A DNA stretch of 64,000 nt from Channallabes apus (Eukaryota > Chordata > Actinopteri > Siluriformes > Clariidae). The stretch is taken from contig CM060107.1 in assembly GCA_030522415.1 (NCBI GenBank), forward strand, positions 25,238,571-25,302,570, given 5' to 3'. A program made the translations under genes and the position numbers. The notes beneath the pieces are model-generated. The model had not been told where the DNA came from. It made no database searches and saw only the letters and a list, made by a program, of their open reading frames with translations. Of this stretch, positions 42,091 through 53,444 are shown piece by piece. Within the stretch, counting starts at the first letter, position 1, and each line of letters opens with the position of its first letter.

Positions 42091-43824
42091 AGAGAGGGCT
42101 TTCATGCTGATTTATCCAAGGTTACTAAAACCTGGCTTACTACCTATAAAAAATATTTCAATTTAACTCATGGGTCTCAATCACAGATGACACGACAAAT
42201 TATATACTCTGAAACGTTAATTTGAACATTTTACAAATATATACAAAAACATGAATACTAATGTTATCATGGTGTAAATTATTAACATTAGGTTAGGTCC
42301 TGCCCTTAATTAATTCATATTATAATTACTTTTACATAGTATAGTTACTGGACTGACATGACCAAAACTAGCTATTTGATTTAGCCTTTCTAAAATCAAC
42401 CCATATATCATTTATAATCAGAAAACATAAAACATATTATGATCTGTTCAACAGCCCATCTGTTTTAATTTAGTTTGTATTTTTTATTATTCATAAGACA
42501 ACCTTTCAGTTTTGTAAATATTTTAGTTATAGTGTGTTAAGTCTTACTTTAGGTTAAACGTTTTTGAGAATTTGACCATCCAGCTTAGATAAATGTTATG
42601 TCATTGATTGATAAAATCTGGATTAAGGATATTATATAATTATATATATATATATTTTTTTTTTAGTTTCCCCCTGAGGGATTGCCACCTTATTGTGGTC
42701 TGGGGGTTTGCGTGCCTCAACACAATTCAGCAAATACAATACTGTTACTATACAGTAAGGCCAGGTAAAAACAGTGCTCGAACATGATTCGCCCCTCCCC
42801 CCACCCCGTATTGTCTGGTCTAGAACAGCCCTGCCTCTGACCGTCTTTTGTCTTGTAAATGAGTATTCTCACTCACCTTCCAATCCCCCCAGCGCACACA
42901 CTCTGTTTGTACTGTAAACTGTACTGTAACTGTGTTTGCTAGGGCACTTGGTTATACACAGTACTTTAATGTATGGAACACTTACTTAACTTACTGGTTT
43001 GGTTTAAACATCGCTTATTACCTTATTCAGCAAAATAAATTCATTATTAACGTATTGAAGTGTTTTAGTTAAGGACAAAAACTGTGCTTGTGTTTAGAAC
43101 TGCTGAACAGCCGAAAACACACACACACCCATCCCCCCGCCAAAAACACACACGCACACACACAGAGCAATTAACACCATGTCATACTCAGGAGTGGAAG
43201 GTGAGAAACCTCAATGGAGAATACCAAGTTTGTCGTTGCTCTTTTGGAGTTCTTAAAACCGAAAACATTTATTTATACTGAGAAAAAATTATTATGGGTC
43301 ACAAACACAAATACATATAATCAAGTGTTTAACTGGTTTCATTTGTTTCTATGATCAATAATTATTATTATTATTTTCAGCCCAACTCTTTGACTATTTA
43401 AAACAAAGTTGTGTCCCATTTTTTGCCCATTGAAGCTGTTGGTTCAACTAAACAATTTTTAAATACCCAAACAATCCTCCAAAATTAAAACACGCAAAAC
43501 ATCACTTTAACAATTCAATTTATTCTTCCAAAACTAGTCAAAGTTAAAACAGTAATTTATATAAAACAGATGAATACAAGTTGTCTTTTTGCTTAAAGTT
43601 CATTAAACAACCCGGATACACCAGCTGCTTATAAGTCTCTATCTATAGTCCTTTTACATTAAAATATTAATTTTTCAAATATCAAAACTATTAAACATGG
43701 AACAGTTTAAGTCTTTGTTTCCCCCAAAGTACTGTATCAGACATTTTGCAGTTCTATGTTCAGAATATACAGTAGACCTGATCAAACATCATTCTAAAGC
43801 TGTCGGATTGTGACGTCATCCCTC

Positions 43825-43926
43825 CTACAGCTCCCTCAACAGCTTGTTCAGGCTCCTCCAGTCCTGTAGCTCCAAAAGTCCAGCCGTCAGCCGTCTGACC
43901 CCCCAATCCTCCACAGCGGAGCTCTG
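43825..43926 (-). other. Possible terminal exon in P2
   Basis: On the minus strand a splice-acceptor-like CTTTAAGCAG precedes an open stretch reading SSAVEDWGVRRLTAGLLELQ then DWRSLNKLLREL and a stop. It has a leucine-rich amphipathic pattern. The P1 copy at 50354-50455 aligns but differs by small indels and does not keep the same end. I do not recognise the sequence; it may be non-coding. Confidence 0.3.
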
Positions 43927-45536
43927 CTTAAAGACAACAGGAGAATTTAGTCAAGACAAAGACAAATAAACTTTACAGAACATATAGTTCTAATAAAAAT
44001 AAAATATATTAATAAACCTATTTACCACAGAGTGTGTAAAGTACTGTTTTGGGGATTCTGTAATGTAAATAATCTGCCTGTGCTAATGTTAACCAGTGAA
44101 CAGTGTTAGTGTTAACCAGTGACTGTCTGTATTATCGTCTGCATTAAATTAACCGAGAATTTACTTAATGCGCTTCTCATACAAATAAGTTAAGCGATAT
44201 AACACTCGTATATGAGCATTAGTTCATCCCTGAAGCCAAACTATAACTTACTGAAACCCCACACACACACACACACACCTCCCCCCTCCTCCTCCTAACT
44301 GATAAACACTTCAGTGTTGTTATTCAGCTCGTTAACTAAGCGCTCGCGCTACCGCGGAAAGTCCCGGACAAAGTGTATAAAATATAAACCGGGTTATGAG
44401 CGTTACTAGCTCCTGTACAGCTTCCCTCAGTCTGTGTCCCTCATCAACTGCATCACATTATATTACAGTCACAGAAATAACCTGCAGATTAACTCTTAAC
44501 CAGAGAATAAATAACCGCTGAATTTATCCAGACAACACGCGGTGAGATTCTCTCAGTATTTACAGAGAACACAAACACTCTTCATCGGGCAGTGCAGCTC
44601 TTGTAATAGGGACATTAATAGTATTGTCGAAGCTTGAGCATGTTTTTGAGTTAAAGTGGAGTGACATTGTGAGTGTGTGACACTGACAGTAAGCTGTAAT
44701 ATTAACTCCAGACTTGGTAAACAGATCATTAAGTTCTCTAAAGTCACATCTGACCGCTGCTGGTGCTGCCAGTGATATTTAAAATGGCCAATAAAAAAAC
44801 TAAACTGGGAAATAAACTGTAAACTACCCCAAACACATTTTATAAAATAAAACATCACTTACCACGAATAGTCCGTTAAGCCGTCATCTTCATCTCTGTA
44901 GTTTGGCAGCGTCAGTTCGGCGGGGGTGGAGGCGGGTTGTTAAAATCACGTGATTGCAACTCAGCGCAGCTGGCTTGTTTTAACGTGTTCTTGAGAACGA
45001 AGCGCCATCTAGTGGTGGCAGCAGGTAAATGAATAAATTGGGCGTTTACTGTGAAATCTTGACACGCCTTTCGGCCAGAAAAGGGACGGGGGATTACGGC
45101 GTGCAAAGGCCATTCACACACCATTCACACTTCAGCCACACTGTAGCGGCTATTTGGCGTGGCTCCCACTGTATGCACATATATGAAACCTCAGTCTCTG
45201 TGAAAATCTTTTTGAAACACGTCACTAAAATTAACTGAAATGAGAAATATATCTATATAAAGCTTAAAGTGTCTACTTTTAAATGATGCAAGTCACATTG
45301 AAAACAAATATTCTCAGTTTATGTAATCCGTATAAACCAAGGAAAGGCACAGAATTTCTGTCACACTTATATGCTAATGACCCGAGGCAGGACACGCCCA
45401 CGCGCCAATCACACGGAAATCAGTCCGGGTAATTTACATACTAGACCACGCTCCCGGACACAGGCATGAAAAACGAACACAGAGAGATAGGTTTGAAAAT
45501 ACTTCGATTCAGTGAGTTTTCTGCACGTTTTGGAAA

Positions 45537-45680
45537 ATGGCCCGCGCTTACACATCCGAGGAAACTCTTCAGAATGTTCTGGAAAGTTGGAGGGGTTTAC
45601 ATTTACCTCAGAAGAAGACTGTGTGACTCAGACGACGAACAGGAGCATTTTGAACAGAGAATAGACCCATGCTACACTGG
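45537..45680 (+). pseudogene. Possible first exon of the element Q gene
   Basis: ATG at 45537 (context GGAAAATGGC) opens MARAYTSEETLQNVLESW, and 144 bp later CACTGG is followed by a good splice donor GTAAGT at 45681. The first frame stops at 45626. In shifted frames the remainder reads acidic sequence (CDSDDEQEHFEQRIDPCYTG), so two small indels are implied. A short Arg/Tyr start followed by a Ser/Glu/Asp stretch resembles the N-termini of piggyBac-type proteins, but that is only a likeness. CCAATCA at about 45405 lies upstream. Confidence 0.4.
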
Positions 45681-46449
45681 GTAAGTTATTAAGTCTTATA
45701 TAACTCTTATTCTGATAATATTAAACTAATATTAGTAAATATTTTCCTCACTACAGCTAGCTCTTGTCAGCTTGTGTGACACATTGGCTTTCAATGCCAT
45801 TTATATTGTTTAGGTAAATCATGCTAACATGCTGCCTCATGTAGCACAAACATGATATTTCCCGGTGGCTAAGCTAATGCCTCATGGAGTTTACAGATGT
45901 TTATATTCACCTTGTTTTGGATAGCTTTAGATTATGGTCGCTAATGTGTATTTGGCTCCATTTTGGTTAGCTTATAACACTGCTATCGGTAATGTTATTT
46001 AGCACAAACAAGCTAGTTCCAGGTGGCTAAAATACTGCCTTACGTAGGACATGTCCTGTGACTGCGTACAACCAGCACATGGGGAGTTGATCACTCTGAT
46101 CAGCTATTACAATACTATACTACACAGCACAAAACAATGAAGTCGTACAGAAATATTTCTCTACACTGCTTGGACATTGCTCCCACCAATTCTTACCCTG
46201 CATGTATGTTTTGTACAGTTTTTCTTTTTATCTTGCACTGTTTTACTCTGAATGTCCGTCTTTTTTCAGTTTTTATTTTGTACTGTTCCTGTTGCAGTTT
46301 TACCCTGCATGTATCTTTATCATTAATCTGCATTTATACATAAAATCCTATTAACTATTGGGAAGATAAACATAAGAATCAGTATGAAACATGAAAAGTT
46401 TCTAAAAGTTGCCAATAAATTAATATTGTGATGTGAAATAATTTTTCAG

Positions 46450-46577
46450 ATTGAAGTTATAAAGGGCTCTGGGGTGTTTTGCCAGGCAGAAGCGTGGAGA
46501 GCAGCCCGCCTTGCCACCTCTGCTACTGCCATGGTACGGAATCTGCTGCTGGGCACCTTCGACTTGGAGACTTGACC
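46450..46577 (+). pseudogene. BEN-domain-like exon in element Q
   Basis: After an acceptor TAATTTTTCAG (ends 46449) the frame reads IEVIKGSGVFCQAEAWRAAR followed by LATSATAMVRNLLLGTFDLE then T and a stop. The pattern G-S-G-V....A.....SAT.M.R.LL...F is what I expect of a BEN domain, a DNA-binding and protein-interaction fold. Loss of one T at 46572 would explain the stop; the next codons would read L-T-K-L-K. No known symbol. Assignment by pattern only. Confidence 0.45.
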
Positions 46578-47314
46578 AAATTAAAAAGGTAGCCATTATT
46601 GGTGAGTAAATGCATAATGCGTTGAGAAGGGAAAACAAAACATTTCAGACTTTATAAGTTCACCACTTTAACCATAGCCTACTTGTATCAATGTTTATTA
46701 GCCATCAATGGAGACTGCATAAGGTAGGGCACACATTATTGTTACTGTATCTGCTTGGGACCTATAATACTAATTCATCACTTGCTCACTTCTTAATCCT
46801 ACCTTTCCTCTTCTAAAGCCACATTATATTGCGCTGTAAGGTGTGTAGTCCTCTATTTTGTAGAACATATAGTGTTGCAAATAACCTTGAGGCACTAATT
46901 GTTGTTGTCTGAAGCTTTAATAAATAATCATAATGCTGTCAAAAATAATGACATAAATAGATTTTCTTTATCAATTAACTTCTATTAATTAAATAAAATT
47001 TTTTATGTAAATTTTAAAAGTTTAATGGAATGGCTGTGTGAAAGATGCTGAATCTGACGTGCCAATGGTCTTTTATATTAATGTTGTTCGGAAGCCTGTG
47101 TAATGATGTAGTTTCGACATCTATCGACTGAACAGCGTTTTTCGACTTGTTTTCATGTTATTTCATGTTTTTATTTATTTATTTTTTTGGTCCTACAGGT
47201 TTTTTTTTTTTTTTGCACATAACAGACTACATTGTTACATTAAGTACATTTGTTTTCATAGCATTGAATATGTACATTGTAGGACAACATTTGCAGATTG
47301 TGAAATAACACATA

Positions 47315-48678
47315 CAGGTCCTTCTAAAACAAATTAGCATATTGTGATAAAGTTCATTATTTTCTGTAATGTACTGATAAACATTAGACTTTCATATATT
47401 TTAGATTCATTACACACAACTGAAGTAGTTCAAGCCTTTTATTGTTTTAATATTGATGATTGTGGCATACAGCTCATGAAAACCCAAAATCCCTATCTCA
47501 AAAAATTAGCATATCATGAAAAGGTTCTCTAAACGAGCTATTAACCTAATCATCTGAATCAACTAATTAACTCTAAACACCTGCAAAAGATTCCTGAGGC
47601 TTTTAAAAACTCCCAGCCTGGTTCATTACTCAAAACCGCAATCATGGGTAAGACTGCCGACCTGACTGCTATCCAGAAGGCCATCATTGACACCCTCAAG
47701 CAAGAGGGTAAGACACAGAAAGAAATTTCTGAACGAATAGGCTGTTCCCAGAGTGCTGTATCAAGGCACCTCAGTGGGAAGTCTGTGGGAAGGAAAAAGT
47801 GTGGCAGAAAACGCTGCACAACGAGAAGAGTCTCCTTCTCCCTGAGGAAGATTGTGGAGAAGGACCGATTCCAGACCTTGGGGGACCTGCGGAAGCAGTG
47901 GACTGAGTCTGGAGTAGAAACATCCAGAGCCACCGTGTGCAGGAAATGGGCTACAGGTTGCAAATTTTGCATGTCATTCGGAAATCAAGGTGCCAGAGTC
48001 TGGAGGAAGACTGGGGAGAGGGAAATGCCAAAATGCCTGAAGTCCAGTGTCAAGTACCCACAGTCAGTGATGGTCTGGGGTGCCATGTCAGCTGCTGGTG
48101 TTGGTCCACTGTGTTTTATCAAGGGCAGGGTCAATGCAGCTAGCTATCAGGAGATTTTGGAGCACTTCATGCTTCCATCTGCTGAAAAGCTTTATGGAGA
48201 TGAAGATTTCATTTTTCAGCACGACCTGGCACCTGCTCACAGTGCCAAAACCACTGGTAAATGGTTTACTGACCATGGTATTACTGTGCTCAATTGGCCT
48301 GCCAACTCTCCTGACCTGAACCCCATAGAGAATCTGTGGGATATTGTGAAGAGAAAGTTGAGAGACACAAGAATCTGCAAAAGGATTCCCGACCAAGTAT
48401 TGAGTGCAGAACTGAACATAATTATTTGAAGGTTGACTTTTTTTTGTATTAAAAACACTTCTTTTATTGGTCGGATGAAATATGCTAATTTTTTGAGATT
48501 GGGATTTTGGGTTTTCATGAGCTGTATGCCACAATCATCAATATTAAAACAATAAAAGGCTTGAACTACTTCAGTTGTGTGTAATGAATCTAAAATATAT
48601 GAAAGTCTAATGTTTATCAGTACATTACAGAAAATAATGAACTTCATCACAATATGCAAATTTTTTGAGAAGGACCTG
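47315..48678 (+). mobile_element. Tc1/mariner-type transposon, internally deleted
   Basis: The 1,364-bp element is bounded by TA on both sides (47313-47314, 48679-48680). It starts CAGGTCCTTCTAAAACAAAT and ends in the inverted equivalent (…GAGAAGGACCTG). The terminal inverted repeats are about 200 bp long, including TTAGCATATTGTGATAAAGT near the outer end and CTCAAAAAATTAGCATATCA-like sequence near the inner end. It carries a damaged transposase gene. It lies between the BEN-like exon and the last exon of the element Q gene, so it is intronic there. Confidence 0.9.
47644..48429 (+). pseudogene. Tc1-like transposase missing first catalytic Asp
   Basis: The open frame has 261 codons against about 340 for intact relatives. 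The N-terminal helix-turn-helix is present (LTAIQKAIIDTLKQEGKTQ, EISERIGCSQSAVSRHL). After ATVCRKWATGCKF the sequence jumps to MSFGNQGARVWRKTGE, so about 80 residues with the first catalytic Asp are gone. The second Asp (FQHDLAPAHSAK) and the Glu (SPDLNPIENLWDIVKRK) remain. The end (PDQVLSAELNIII) is 3' UTR read as protein after a second deletion. The protein could bind ends but should not cut DNA. Confidence 0.88.
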
Positions 48679-48881
48679 TATATTTTAAAAAATATAATGT
48701 GTGCATTGTATCTATGGAAGATTGTAGGACATTTCAAAACATATGTTGCATATCTGTACATTTGTAAAAGTCACATTTCCAAAAATTTAGGACCCACCTT
48801 CTGTCATTCATAAACAACTACCACTCCAAATTTTTAGAGCATTGTATAGTTCTAACCTATTGTTTGTTTTTCATTCTTTAG

Positions 48882-49370
48882 ATGCACTACAACAACAACA
48901 GCTGAAAGCTGAAGAAAAGGAGGCCGCAGAGTTTCTTTGCTTCAACAGTTCAGAAATGGTTTCGTTATGCCCCAGAACGGCTGGGGGGAATTGCTCGTAG
49001 TGGAAAACCATAAGTTCAGACTCATGTCTTATTATCTGTTTTGCTGAGTAAATACATTTCAACTTACGAATAATGTTTCAGTCATCTGTTGTGTTTCTGA
49101 CTTGGTTGTCTCTATTTGCATTTGACTGAATTTTGCTGAGGCAGGTTGCCAGACTGGTTTTCCAGTCTCTTCTCTTGGCAGTTAGATTCTGTTTTATGAA
49201 TTCAGAATTAACAATCTCTTCTAATAGTTCTCTTCTAAAAAGTCATTTTGTCGTCCAGTTTATAATAATTTGTATGTAAGTTGTAGTGTGTTTTATTATA
49301 TAGTTGTTTTATTGTAATTGTGATGTTACTTCCTGTTTAAATGGGTATGGAGCATAAATAAATAAATGTT
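48882..49370 (+). pseudogene. Possible last exon and 3' UTR of the element Q gene
   Basis: After an acceptor-like TTCTTTAG (ends 48881), one frame reads ALQQQQLKAEEKEAAEFLC and another reads TVQKWFRYAPERLGGIARSG then KP and a stop at about 49009, so a frameshift is likely near 48930. The following AT-rich sequence has AATAAATAAATG at about 49359-49370, usable as a polyadenylation signal. Together with 45537-45680 and 46450-46577 this suggests a decayed spliced transcription unit. Confidence 0.35.
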
Positions 49371-49760
49371 TACATGTAAACTGAAGGATGTTGAGTTACT
49401 GACTTTTTGTTTAAAAAAAAAAAAAAGCTTTTCAGCCCTACATGGTCTCTGATTTAAAGAAATAAATCAAAACGGACATGATTTACTGTCATAGAATCTT
49501 GCTGTTCATAAAGCAAGACTAAACTATAATTGCTTCAATGTTGATTCAATGTAAAATAAGTGATTGAATTTACGTTGAACAAACATTGATTTTATGCCCA
49601 TCTTGATCTATTTTTCATCATTGAAATAACATTATTTCAAGGTGCAAACCTGATGAAAAATCAACATTTAACATTGAAATTTCAACATTGATTCAATGAC
49701 AAGTTGGTTGATGCTTTAATGTTGATTCAACGATGATTCAATGTTGTTCTGCTATCTGGG

Positions 49761-52105
49761 TTGTGCTCTCTGAAAATGCCTTCAGAATCTAACTGAGTGT
49801 TGTCTGGATTTAGATAAATTCAGCATTTATTTATTCTTTGGGTAAGAGTTAATCTGCAGGTTATTTTTGTCACTGGAATATAATGTGATGCAGTCCATGA
49901 GAGACACAAGCTGAGGCTAGATGTACAGGAGCTAGCGAACCGGGTTTATATTTTCCCCACTTTGGCCATGATTTGCGCTTAGTTAAAGAAAGCTGGATAA
50001 AACCCCTGAAGAGTTTAACAGTTAAGGAGTAGGGGGGCTTCAATACTTGGTAAGTTATAGCTTGGCTTCAGACATAAACTAATTATCATATACGAGTGTT
50101 ATATCGCTTAACTTATTTGTATGCATTTAGTAAATTCTTGGTTAATGCAGACAATAATAAAGACAGACAGTGCCAAACGCTATTAAAGGTCAATGGTTAA
50201 CATTAGCACAGGCAGTTTATTTACATTCCAAAATTCCCAAAACAGTATTTTACACACTCTGTGGTAAATAGGTTTATTAATAATAATCACAACTAGATAT
50301 CCTGTAAAGTTTATTTATTTTTGTCTTCACTAAATTCTCCTGTTCTCTTTAAGCAGAGCTCCACTGTGGAGGATTGGGTCAGACAGGTGACGGCTGGCCT
50401 TTTGGAGCTACTGGAGGAGCCTCAACAAGCTATTGAGGGTGATGTAGTAGGAATAGCATCACAGTGCAACTGCTTTAGAATGATGTTTGGTCAGGTCTAT
50501 ATTCTGAACAGAGAATTGCAAAACGTCTGACACTTTTGGGGGAAACAAAGACTTAAACTGTTCCATCTTTGATAGTTTTTAAAAATGGATATTTTCATAT
50601 ACAGTAAAAGAACCAGATAGAGACTGATAAGCAGCTGGTATTATCTGGGTATTTTAATGACCTTTAAGCAAAAATATAACACATATTATCTGTTTTATAC
50701 AAATTACTGTTTTAACGTTGACTAGTTTTGGAAGAATTTTTTTAAAAGTCATGTTTGCATGATTTAATTACTTGTACCAACTACTTCAATGGGCAAAAAA
50801 TGGGAGAAAACTTTTTTTAAATAGTTAAAGAGTTGGGTAATAGCCCATTTTTTGCCCATTAAAGTAGGCAAAAATATAACAATAATAATAATAATAATAA
50901 TTATTATTATTATTATTATTATTATGAACATTATTATTGGTCATAGAAACGTATGAAAACAACTGTTAAACACTTGATCATGTGTATATATGCTAGTATG
51001 TGCTTATGAGACCCATAATAATTTTTTCTCAGTATAAATAAATGTTTTGGGTTTTAAGAACTCCATCAAAAGAGCAAAGACGAGAATGAAAGGAAAGGTG
51101 TACAGGACAGTGGTGAGACCAGCAATGCTCTACGGCTTAGTGACAGTGGCACTGAAGAGAAGACTAGAAGCAGAGCTAGAGGTAGCAGAGCTGAAGATGT
51201 TGAGGTTCTCTTTGGGAGTGACAAGGATGGATAGGATCAAGAATCAGTTCATCAGAGGGACAACCCATGTGAGATGTATTGGAGATAAAGTCAGAGAGGC
51301 CAGATTGAGGTGGTTTGGACATGTTCAGAGAAGAGATTGTGAATATATTGGTAGAAGGATGCTGAGGTTGGAACTACCAGGCAGGAGGTCTAGAGGAAGA
51401 CCAAAGAGGAGATTTATGGATGCAGTGAGAGAGGACATGAAGTTAGTTGGTGTGAGAGAAGAGGATGCAGAAGATAGGGTTAGATGGAGGCAGATGATTC
51501 GCTGTGGCGACCCCTGAAAGGGAACAGCCGAAAGACAAAGAAGAAGAAGAAGATCAAAAGAGCAAAGACAAACTTAGGAGGAGTGGAAGGTGAGAAACCT
51601 CAATACAGTATACTGACTATATGGCACTAACTGCTCTGTATTTTTATAATTTATTTTGGCGGGGGGCTTCTTTAGACTTGTCTGTGCGCAAATGTGTTTG
51701 TGTTAAAGCCAACAGAGAAATGCAGGAGCGCACACAGACACATCTTTCCATCCATAAATGCTTTAACCGTTGTCTTGTAAATCATTGATTAAACCTATGA
51801 ACACAGCTGTTCAGCAGTCCTAAACACAAGCACATGGTCTGTTTATTCCTTAATTTAAAGACATCAATATGTTAATAATTTACACAATGTAATTTTGCTG
51901 AATAAAATAATAAGCAATATTTAAAATAAAACAAATGTTTTCAAAAGTAAGTGTTCCATACATTAAAGTACTGTGTATAAACAAGTGCCCTAGCAAACAT
52001 AGCTACAGTGTACAGTACAAACAAAGAGCATGTGCGCTGGAGGGGATTGGAAGATGAATGAGGATACCCCATTTACAAGACAAAAGATGGTCAGAGGTGT
52101 GAATG
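49761..52105 (+). mobile_element. Element P1, right part
   Basis: From TTGTGCTCTCTGAAAATGCC onward the sequence matches the reverse complement of P2 from about 44560 down to about 42826. Shared landmarks are TAATCTGCAGGTTATTT, AGCAGAGCTCC.CTGTGGAGG, the TTTTTTGCCCATT repeat and the GTGGAAGGTGAGAAACCTCA block. An RTE-type insertion (51082-51552) and AAT/ATT microsatellites (about 50879-50924) are extra. The expected P terminus is not found; homology stops near 52105, just before element Z. Confidence 0.75.
51082..51552 (+). mobile_element. RTE-type LINE, 3' end, with 17-bp target duplication
   Basis: ATCAAAAGAGCAAAGAC occurs at 51065-51081 and again at 51553-51569, a perfect 17-bp target duplication, and P2 shows the empty site. 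The insert is the last part of a LINE ORF ending at a stop at 51517. It reads GKVYRTVVRPAMLYGLVTVA, RWFGHVQRRDCEYIGRRML, LPGRRSRGRPKRRFMDAVRE and RWRQMIRCGDP, typical of fish RTE-type LINEs. It ends with GACCCCTGAAAGGGAACAGC and (GAA)n. Heavily 5' truncated. Confidence 0.85.
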
Positions 52106-52631
52106 TGCATCTCCGCTTTGCTCTTCGGTGTGTGTGTGTGTGTGTGTGTTTTACAGTGGTTACAAAATTGGAATGGCGATCTCGCTGCGTATACCGCCGT
52201 TTAAAGGCAACAGCGGCCAAAATAAATCAGTTGCATTTCAAAGTCATTCGTAAAATGGCCGCCAGGTGGCGCAAAGTGACATTTTCATTCATCGCAGTAA
52301 ATACAACAGTGATGGTAATTTCCACAACAAACATGAAAAATCTGAACCAGAGCTATTAATGTGTACTGTACAATAATGAGTAAAAAAAATTATAGTAGAT
52401 TTAGTAACTGAAATAAATGACCATATTTTTCAAGAGAATTTTCAAGCCCCACTCATCAAACAAAATTATAACAAAATCGGCCAAGTTTACTATTTATTTA
52501 AATATAAATTTATAAACCAATGAGATCAAATAACACCAAGTTATTATTATAACAAGCTTACTTCGTCACTTATCCAGAGCTTGCTTTATTAACCTTGCCT
52601 TATTTAACGTTACTTGGGTGCATTGTCTTTA

Positions 52632-52700
52632 AGTGCTTGCTTGGTGTAGCGGTTAGAGCACATGGTCAGTGATACATAAAGCGCGGTTTGAATCCCGAGG
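52632..52700 (+). repeat. tRNA-like sequence, left arm of Z
   Basis: GCTTGGTGTAGCGGTTAGAG gives a good box A and GCGGTTTGAATCCCGAG a near-consensus box B. The acceptor stem does not pair, so this is a tRNA-derived relic and not a functional tRNA gene. A shorter form without box A is at 53205-53255, and an inverted copy is at 57041-57105. Confidence 0.6.
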
Positions 52701-52971
52701 GATGATGTTTTAAATTTTTTTATTTTAATTATAGCAAAATTAAAATAAAAAAAATTGTTGTATTTTGATTTTGCTTCAGCATACTATAGAAAAAACAGCA
52801 AACTCGCACGCAACCAGTTTGTATTCTTTAAATTTAGGGGAGTGACGGCTCGGTCTGCTGCTGCTGCTGCGTGTGTGTGTCATTATACTGATGAAAAGTG
52901 GTGGCCATCTGCAGTACCGGGAGTTTTGATTTACGACAGCTGTTTACGGCAGTGTAGTCCAGTGCGGGAGA

Positions 52972-52991
52972 TGCATTGTGGGTAATGAAGT
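52972..52991 (-). promoter_or_regulatory. Possible ZNF143-type site
   Basis: On the minus strand ACTTCATTACCCACAATGCA resembles the extended ZNF143/SBS motif (ACTACAATTCCCACAATGC type), often found close to vertebrate transcription starts. It lies between the two left-arm repeats of Z. Without expression data this is only a motif match. Confidence 0.35.
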
Positions 52992-53387
52992 CCGGTGTTA
53001 CATCTGTTACATTTTTGATAACAATAGTTTTTTTACAAACATTTCTAAACCAATAAGATCAAATGACACCAACAGATTTTAAAACAGATAAAATACACGT
53101 GCAAATAGTATAATTGTATAACAGGCTTACTTCGTTACTTATCTAACGCTTGCTTTCAAAGAAGTCGAGTGGCTTATTAACGCCACGGAGGTGTGTTGTC
53201 TCTTAGTGCTTGGTTGGGGATTTACAAAGCATTGGTTCAAATCCTGGATAATGCTATTTAAAAAAATTGTTCTATTTTAATTTTACTCAGCAAACAAACA
53301 GCAAACAAAAAATTTTATTATTCAGAGCACGATATACAACCGTAATGAGTCCCATGTGACCAACGTATTTAACCGTGATGAGTCCAT

Positions 53388-53444
53388 AAAATCAGTAGCA
53401 GCTAATAATTACTAATTACTTTAGTTAATGCTGCTACTGATTTT
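53388..53444. repeat. Perfect 15-bp inverted repeat, 27-bp spacer
   Basis: AAAATCAGTAGCAGC (53388-53402) and GCTGCTACTGATTTT (53430-53444) are exact inverted copies, separated by 27 bp of AT-rich sequence. It could fold into a hairpin. No terminator, tRNA or known small RNA is evident. It lies inside element Z, in an otherwise featureless 53320-54280 stretch. Confidence 0.9.

Larger units (their letters stand above)
40417..45171 (-). mobile_element. Element P2: TA-flanked TIR element inside Q
   Basis: The left end CAGTGGGAGCCACGTCAAAC and the right end, reverse-complemented CAGTGGGAGCCACGCCAAAT, form a TIR of about 20 bp. TA flanks both sides (40415-40416, 45172-45173). The empty site is visible next door: the flanks join to make the GAGGATATATGC sequence found at 39811 and 40076. 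Contents include a diverged tandem duplication, a tRNA-Ile-derived retroposon and a possible short exon. P2 is inverted relative to P1. Transposase sequence is not recognisable, so it is probably non-autonomous. Confidence 0.75.
39059..49760. mobile_element. Element Q: 10.7-kb TIR element with nested insertions
   Basis: The left end CCCAGATAGCAAGGTGACAT and the right end, reverse-complemented CCCAGATAGCAGAACAACAT, share 11 bp exactly. Both subterminal regions are full of CATTGATTCAATGTTG-like words, so the ends are inverted repeats of at least 150 bp in loose form. P2 supplies the empty site, showing Q inside a GTGTTTGTG site with TT shared by both flanks. Nested in Q are a SINE, element P2, and a Tc1 element. 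Without these Q is about 4.4 kb and holds a decayed three-exon gene (45537-49370). Superfamily unknown. Confidence 0.7.

Noticed and set aside
44553..44858. 101-aa open frame in element P2
   Set aside because: The P1 counterpart at 36129-36317 does not keep the frame, so coding is not supported.
51047..51517. 156-aa protein as a host gene
   Set aside because: The first codons are P1 sequence and the rest is the C-terminus of an RTE-type LINE with a 17-bp target duplication.
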